A stretch of DNA of 64,000 bases from positions 211,095-275,094 of the forward strand of contig CAWFFB010000012.1 of the NCBI GenBank assembly GCA_963814975.1. The letters are read 5' to 3'. Positions 59,970 through 64,000 of this stretch are shown piece after piece. This stretch comes from CAVUXJ01 sp963814975. Its GTDB lineage: Bacteria > Acidobacteriota > Vicinamibacteria > Vicinamibacterales > CAVVIG01. How positions within the stretch are numbered: the stretch's first letter is position 1; each line of letters starts with the position of its first letter. Under the pieces are notes generated by a model. That model was not told the DNA's origin, searched no databases, and saw only the letters and a program-made list of their open reading frames with translations. Made by a program: the position numbers and the translations under genes.

Positions 59970-60734
59970 ATGACGCGTCGACTTCTGGCCGTGGCAATAT
60001 CTCTGGGAGCGGTGGTTTGGGCACGCAGCGTTCCAGCGTCGGGTCAACTCACGTCATCCGGGATCGTCACGTCAGCCCGCGTCATCCCGGCGTGGTACGC
60101 CACGGCGCGCACTGCGCCCGCGACGCCCGTCCAACTCTCACGCGTGTTGGCCATGGTGCACGCCGTCATGCACGACGCCGTGAACGGGGGCCCACGATAC
60201 GAAACGTACGCGTCGGACCTCATCGACGTCCGCGCCCATCCGGAAGCCTGGCTTCTCGTGTTCTTTGCCTGTGCGTCACAGAGTACCGCGAACAAGGCGG
60301 AACGGAGCGTTGCACCGGGCGCCAACGATCGCTACGCCACCGAGGAAGGGCGCGCGGCGGCTCTCCAAATGCTCGAAGGCGAAAGCCGCGACGAGTACCA
60401 GAAACCTGACCAGATCATCGAGAACATGAAACTGAAGGAAGGAGACGTTGTCTGCGAAGTCGGTTCCGGATCCGGATACTTCACGCCGTTTCTCTCAAAG
60501 GCCGTGGGCAATACCGGACAAGTGTACGCTGAGGATCCCCAGCCGGAGTTCCTCGACGTACTCGGGCAGAAGAAGGAGAAGCACGGCCTGCGCAACGTCG
60601 AGATTGTCCAGACAGACCGGCGAACAAGCGAGCGGTTGTCCAGTCGCAAGACGGCAGAACCGTCTTACTTGTTCACGCCGAGGACGAAATGGGCGCAGCC
60701 GTGCGAGCATGGAATCGGGAGCGCTGTTACGTGA
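59970..60734 (+). pseudogene. Chimeric gene: haloperoxidase N-terminus fused to a truncated methyltransferase
   Basis: A 254-residue reading frame. Residues 1-85 look like an exported vanadium haloperoxidase start (LLAVAISLGAVVWARSVPAS, then QLSRVLAMVHAVMHDAVNGG, RYETYASD), as in the intact gene at 14472-15923. At about residue 88 it changes to a lipoprotein signal (AWLLVFFACASQST, lipobox-like FFAC). An SAM-dependent methyltransferase follows: RYATEEGRAAALQMLEGE, LKEGDVVCEVGSGSGYFTPF (motif I), QVYAEDPQPEFLDVLGQKK. After VEIVQT the sequence loses the fold and ends. It thus joins two unrelated genes and is broken at the far end too. Enzymatic function is unlikely. Confidence 0.75.
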
Positions 60735-60765
60735 TCGAGCTGTGGACCACAACCAGAACGGCCAT

Positions 60766-63700
60766 ATGTCGAGTGACACGAGCGGAGTCGGTGGCGCCCC
60801 CGCGGCGCGCTTAGCAGTCCGACTTCTTGGTGGAGTCGAGATCGTCTTGGACGGCCGACGTTTGCGCGCCTTCAACTCTCTTCGCTTGCAACGGTTTCTG
60901 GCGTTGATCGCGTTGCGGAAAGACCTGCAGCACCGCTCACGACTCGCGTTCGAGCTCTGGCCCGACTCCGACGAACATCAGGCGCGCACCAACCTCAGAA
61001 AGCTGCTCCACGACTTCCGTCATTCCCTTCCCGACACCGGTGAGTTCGTCGAGATCGACAACAAGGTTGTGCGGTGGATTCCGAATGGGCCAGCCGACGT
61101 CGACGTGCTGAGGTTCCGTGAGGCCCTGGCGGCTGGTGATCTCGAGCTCGCCGCGCGCTTCTATACGGGCGATCTCCTTCCAGCTTGTTATGACGATTGG
61201 GTCCTGGACCAGCGAGCGAAACTTCGAGCTGAGGCGCATGGGGCGTTCATGCGGCTGACAGAGGCGGCTGCGGGGCTTCACGACCACAAAGCCACGATCC
61301 GGTACGGCCAACGCATCATCGACCTGGAGCCGACCGACGAAGTGGCCGTTCGAATTCAGATGGAAGCCCATCTCGCGCTTGGCAACAGAGCCGCGGCGGT
61401 GCGCGCCTACCACCGGTTCGCGGAGGTCCTCCAGCGGGAGCTTGCGGTGGCACCCGGCGAGGCGATCGGCGCCGTGTACCAACAGCTCCGGGCTGGCACC
61501 CTCGACCGCGACGAGGGACAGCGCCACGTGCAGAGCGAGGACCCGGCACCCGTCGCCGAATCGCCGTTCGTGGGCCGCGACCTGGAGTTGAATCAGCTCA
61601 ACGACGCCTGGAACGCGGCACGGGAGGGACGGGCACATCTCGTGTTGGTGACCGGCGAACCGGGGATCGGTAAGACCCGTCTCGCACAGGAGCTCGGCCG
61701 CCGCGTTCGAGCAGAGGGACACGTGGTGGCTTCGGCACGTGCCTACGAGGCTGCGGGCAGACTGCCCTGGGGTCCTGTGGTTGACCTGCTCCGATCGGAT
61801 ACACTCCGGAGCCATATCGACACGCTCGACGCAGTCTGGAGGACCGAGCTGTCTCGTCTCCTGCCCGAGCTCCTCGACGCGCCCCAGCCATCTGGACCGA
61901 GCCAGTCGGGCGGCCTGGCTGAGCGCCAACGGCTGTTCGATGCCGTGAGCCGGGCCATCGTGGTCGCCGGCCGTCCGCGTTTGCTGATCGTCGACGATCT
62001 CCAGTGGTGTGATGCCGAGACCATCGAGTTGATCGGTTTCGTTATCCGTTCCGCACGGACGGCACCAATCCTCTTCATCGGTACTGTCCGCTCGGAGGAG
62101 CTCCCCGAGCATCATCCCCTTGGCCGGCTCGTCCTCGCTCTGAGCCACGACCGGGCAGTGGCCACCGTGCCACTCGACCCGCTCGACGAAGCCACCACTG
62201 CGAAGCTCGCCGCTCGGATACGCCCTTCAGACACGATCGATTCGGAACTGGCGGCACGACTCTGGTGCGAGACCGAAGGCAACCCACTCTTTGTGATCGA
62301 AGTTCTTCGAGCCGGGATCTCCCCTGATCGCAGTCAGGCAGTGCTCACACCGACGATGCGGGCGGTGCTGCGCGCCCGACTGGGCCAACTCCCTGACGGG
62401 GCTCGGCGACTCACCGAGGTGGCGGCGGTCATCGGTCGGCCCTTCTCGGTTGGTCTGATGGTCTCGGCCACTGGGATCGGTGAGCACGAGCTCGTTGATC
62501 ATGTCGACGAACTCTGGCGTCGGCGGATCATCCGCGATCAGGGGCTCACCTACGATTTCAGTCACGACAAGCTTCGGACGGTGGCCCTGGAGATGGTCAG
62601 TCCAGCTCATCGACGTCAACTCCACCGGGACGTCGCCGCGGCGATCGCCGTCGAGCTCCACAACGACATCGACGCGGCCGCCCCGCAACTGGCCGCACAC
62701 TACGATCAGGCCGGCATGGTCGAACCGGCCATCGATGCCTACCGCATGGCGGGGGCCAGAGCCGTGGCGGTGTCGGCCCTCGATGAAGCCGTCACCATGT
62801 TTCGGAGATCGCTCTCACTGCTCGCTGAGGTGCCAACGTCACCCGGCCGCGATGCGCTCGAGCTCGACATCCGGATCGCCCTCGGATCACCCCTGGTGGC
62901 CCTTGAGGGCTACGGCTCCAAGGGTGCGCACCAACTCTACGAGCGAGCCCTTTCGCTCTGCCGCAAGCTCAACCGACCCGTGGACCCACCGATTCTCCGC
63001 GGTCTCGGCCTCGCCCGGCTGCAGGGCTGCCGCTTCGACGATGCCAGTGAACTCGGCCAGGCCCTGCTCGACCACGAGAGTCGTGATCCGATTGCCAGGA
63101 CGGAAGGCCGATATCTCCTCGGCGTGAGCGCGTTCTGGCGAGGCGATCTAGCCATGGCCCGTGACTATCTTGATGGCGCCATCGACGCCTATGACGTGTC
63201 CCATCGCGACGAGCATCTGGCGTTGTACGCCCAGGACCCGAAGGCGGTGTGCCTCGTACGACTGGCCTGGGTCGAGCTCTGGGCCGGAGATGCCGGTCGG
63301 GCCAACAAGACAGCCCGAGCTGCTCTCGAGTTGGCCGTCGATCTCGATCATCTGATGACGTTGTGGTACGTCATCACGTACGCGGCGATCATCGCGGCCG
63401 AATCCGAAGATCTCGCCCGCCTCGCTGAGCTCCTCGGGACCGCCGAGCGTCTGTCGAAGCGTCTGCCGATGCCCTACCTCATGATCGTTGGAGAGGCCCT
63501 TCGGGGCTGGCTGGACGTCTGCGAGAGATCGCCCGGGGGCATTGAGAAGATCGCGCGGTCAGTAGCGCGCTCGTGTACCGACGGGGAGACCCTCCACCTC
63601 ACATACACACTCCTCCTGCTCGCCCGGGCTCGTGCCATGGCCGGCGAGTGCGACCAGGGACGAGCCGCCACACGCGAGGGGCTCTCGTGGTCACACACCC

Positions 63701-63969
63701 ACAACCAGCGTTATCTCGAGGCCGAGCTGTGGCGAATCGATGGTGAGCTGGCTCATCGCGGTGGAGAAACCGACGCCGCCACCGCTTCGCTGCGCCGTGC
63801 CGTCGAGACCGCCAGCGCGCAAGGGGCGGACTGGTTGGAACTTCGGGCGCTCCACTCCTTGGCCAGTCGATTTCCCGATCAGACCGTGCGTGAGCAACTC
63901 GGGACCTCATCGAGACTCTTCCGTCGGGTCACGATCTCCCGGCGTTCCGCGCGGCAACTGGCCTTCTGA
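60766..63969 (+). CDS. BTAD-domain transcriptional regulator with AAA/STAND ATPase and TPR region
   Basis: A 1067-residue SARP/AfsR-like regulator. The N-terminal winged helix (VRLLGGVEIVLDGRRLRAFN, ELWPDSDEHQARTNLRKLLH) and the BTAD helices (AYHRFAEVLQRELAVAPGEA) make the DNA-binding half. After the linker FVGRDLELNQLNDAW comes the ATPase: Walker A VTGEPGIGKTRLAQELG, Walker B LLIVDDLQWCDAETIELIG, and GLTYDFSHDKLRTVALEMV. The C-terminal approximately 400 residues are TPR-like repeats (AAHYDQAGMVEPAIDAYRMA, WGRDAL-type helices, AELWRIDGELAHRGGETDAA). There is no C-terminal LuxR HTH. The ATG at 60766 (MSSDTSGV) is chosen. It lies 31 bp after the chimeric gene. The ligand and targets are unknown. 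Confidence 0.88.
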   Translation: MSSDTSGVGGAPAARLAVRLLGGVEIVLDGRRLRAFNSLRLQRFLALIALRKDLQHRSRLAFELWPDSDEHQARTNLRKLLHDFRHSLPDTGEFVEIDNKVVRWIPNGPADVDVLRFREALAAGDLELAARFYTGDLLPACYDDWVLDQRAKLRAEAHGAFMRLTEAAAGLHDHKATIRYGQRIIDLEPTDEVAVRIQMEAHLALGNRAAAVRAYHRFAEVLQRELAVAPGEAIGAVYQQLRAGTLDRDEGQRHVQSEDPAPVAESPFVGRDLELNQLNDAWNAAREGRAHLVLVTGEPGIGKTRLAQELGRRVRAEGHVVASARAYEAAGRLPWGPVVDLLRSDTLRSHIDTLDAVWRTELSRLLPELLDAPQPSGPSQSGGLAERQRLFDAVSRAIVVAGRPRLLIVDDLQWCDAETIELIGFVIRSARTAPILFIGTVRSEELPEHHPLGRLVLALSHDRAVATVPLDPLDEATTAKLAARIRPSDTIDSELAARLWCETEGNPLFVIEVLRAGISPDRSQAVLTPTMRAVLRARLGQLPDGARRLTEVAAVIGRPFSVGLMVSATGIGEHELVDHVDELWRRRIIRDQGLTYDFSHDKLRTVALEMVSPAHRRQLHRDVAAAIAVELHNDIDAAAPQLAAHYDQAGMVEPAIDAYRMAGARAVAVSALDEAVTMFRRSLSLLAEVPTSPGRDALELDIRIALGSPLVALEGYGSKGAHQLYERALSLCRKLNRPVDPPILRGLGLARLQGCRFDDASELGQALLDHESRDPIARTEGRYLLGVSAFWRGDLAMARDYLDGAIDAYDVSHRDEHLALYAQDPKAVCLVRLAWVELWAGDAGRANKTARAALELAVDLDHLMTLWYVITYAAIIAAESEDLARLAELLGTAERLSKRLPMPYLMIVGEALRGWLDVCERSPGGIEKIARSVARSCTDGETLHLTYTLLLLARARAMAGECDQGRAATREGLSWSHTHNQRYLEAELWRIDGELAHRGGETDAATASLRRAVETASAQGADWLELRALHSLASRFPDQTVREQLGTSSRLFRRVTISRRSARQLAF

Positions 63970-64000
63970 GCGAGTCCGGTTGAGAGGGAACGCTTCGGGA

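Noticed and set aside
60937..62148. Minus-strand 403-residue frame inside the BTAD regulator
   Set aside because: No family motif; overlaps a well supported ATPase domain in the opposite strand.
1..64000. CRISPR array, prophage or biosynthetic gene cluster
   Set aside because: No regularly spaced short repeats, no phage structural or packaging genes, and no PKS/NRPS or other cluster-defining enzymes; the BTAD regulator alone is not enough.

Overview
High-GC bacterial chromosome segment. The gene content points to a soil Acidobacteriota, probably class Vicinamibacteria. The pointers are three large TonB-dependent receptors, a helix-turn-helix protein with PD40 repeats, PAS/MASE1 histidine kinases, CsbD and tiny stress-membrane proteins, a DUF899 protein, a vanadium haloperoxidase-like protein and an ISAzo13-type transposase. 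The taxonomic placement is inference from family content; no rRNA gene is present.

Layout. 0-4.8 kb: an FAH-family hydrolase, a frameshifted RdgB/HAM1 and a small unknown protein on the minus strand, then a membrane protein coupled to a BrkB/YihY protein, then CsbD and two approximately 50-residue membrane proteins. 5.2-11.7 kb: a RegB/RegA-type redox two-component pair divergent from a TonB receptor, then a MASE1-PAS histidine kinase broken by two frameshifts. 12-24 kb: mostly single metabolic or regulatory genes (secreted protein, DUF899, haloperoxidase-like, LuxR-TPR regulator, broken ISAzo13 transposase, PD40 regulator, lipocalin-like, PIG-L deacetylase). 23.9-27.7 kb: a signalling block with a FixJ-type regulator, a receiver protein and a multi-PAS histidine kinase. 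28-32 kb: gene debris (VOC protein, oxidoreductase tail, epoxide hydrolase tail, quinone oxidoreductase start) mixed with intact cytochrome P460, cupin, ZIP transporter and ATP-dependent DNA ligase genes. 32.9-37.2 kb: a TonB receptor divergent from an ECF sigma/zinc-finger anti-sigma pair. 37.3-40.1 kb: a kinase and a sigma-54 activator that look like the two ends of one deleted hybrid gene. 40.6-47.3 kb: an epoxide hydrolase, a duplicated SulP tail, a TonB receptor divergent from a kinase with a periplasmic binding-protein-like sensor, and a lone receiver. 47.5-55.2 kb: RhtA-like exporter, VOC, RibD-like reductase, broken carbonic anhydrase, DcaP-like porin, SulP transporter. 55.2-57 kb: remnants, an island-type small gene and half of a tRNA-Ser. 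57-64 kb: a winged-helix/hydrolase fusion, an alpha/beta hydrolase, a dead LysR gene, a haloperoxidase/methyltransferase chimera and a large BTAD-ATPase regulator.

Two themes run through the window. First, all three TonB receptors sit head-to-head with a signalling module (two-component twice, ECF sigma/anti-sigma once), which suggests nutrient-responsive uptake control. Second, there is much breakage: single-base frameshifts, same-strand fusions of the start of one gene to the end of another, and isolated gene ends. Some frameshifts could be assembly error, but a nonsense codon in the LysR gene and a diverged duplication argue that at least part is real decay. Copies of a leader-like repeat (dyad, then conserved purine-rich ribosome binding site, then start codon) lie in the decayed intergenic regions between about 25 and 41 kb. 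This repeat is the most unusual non-coding signal I found.
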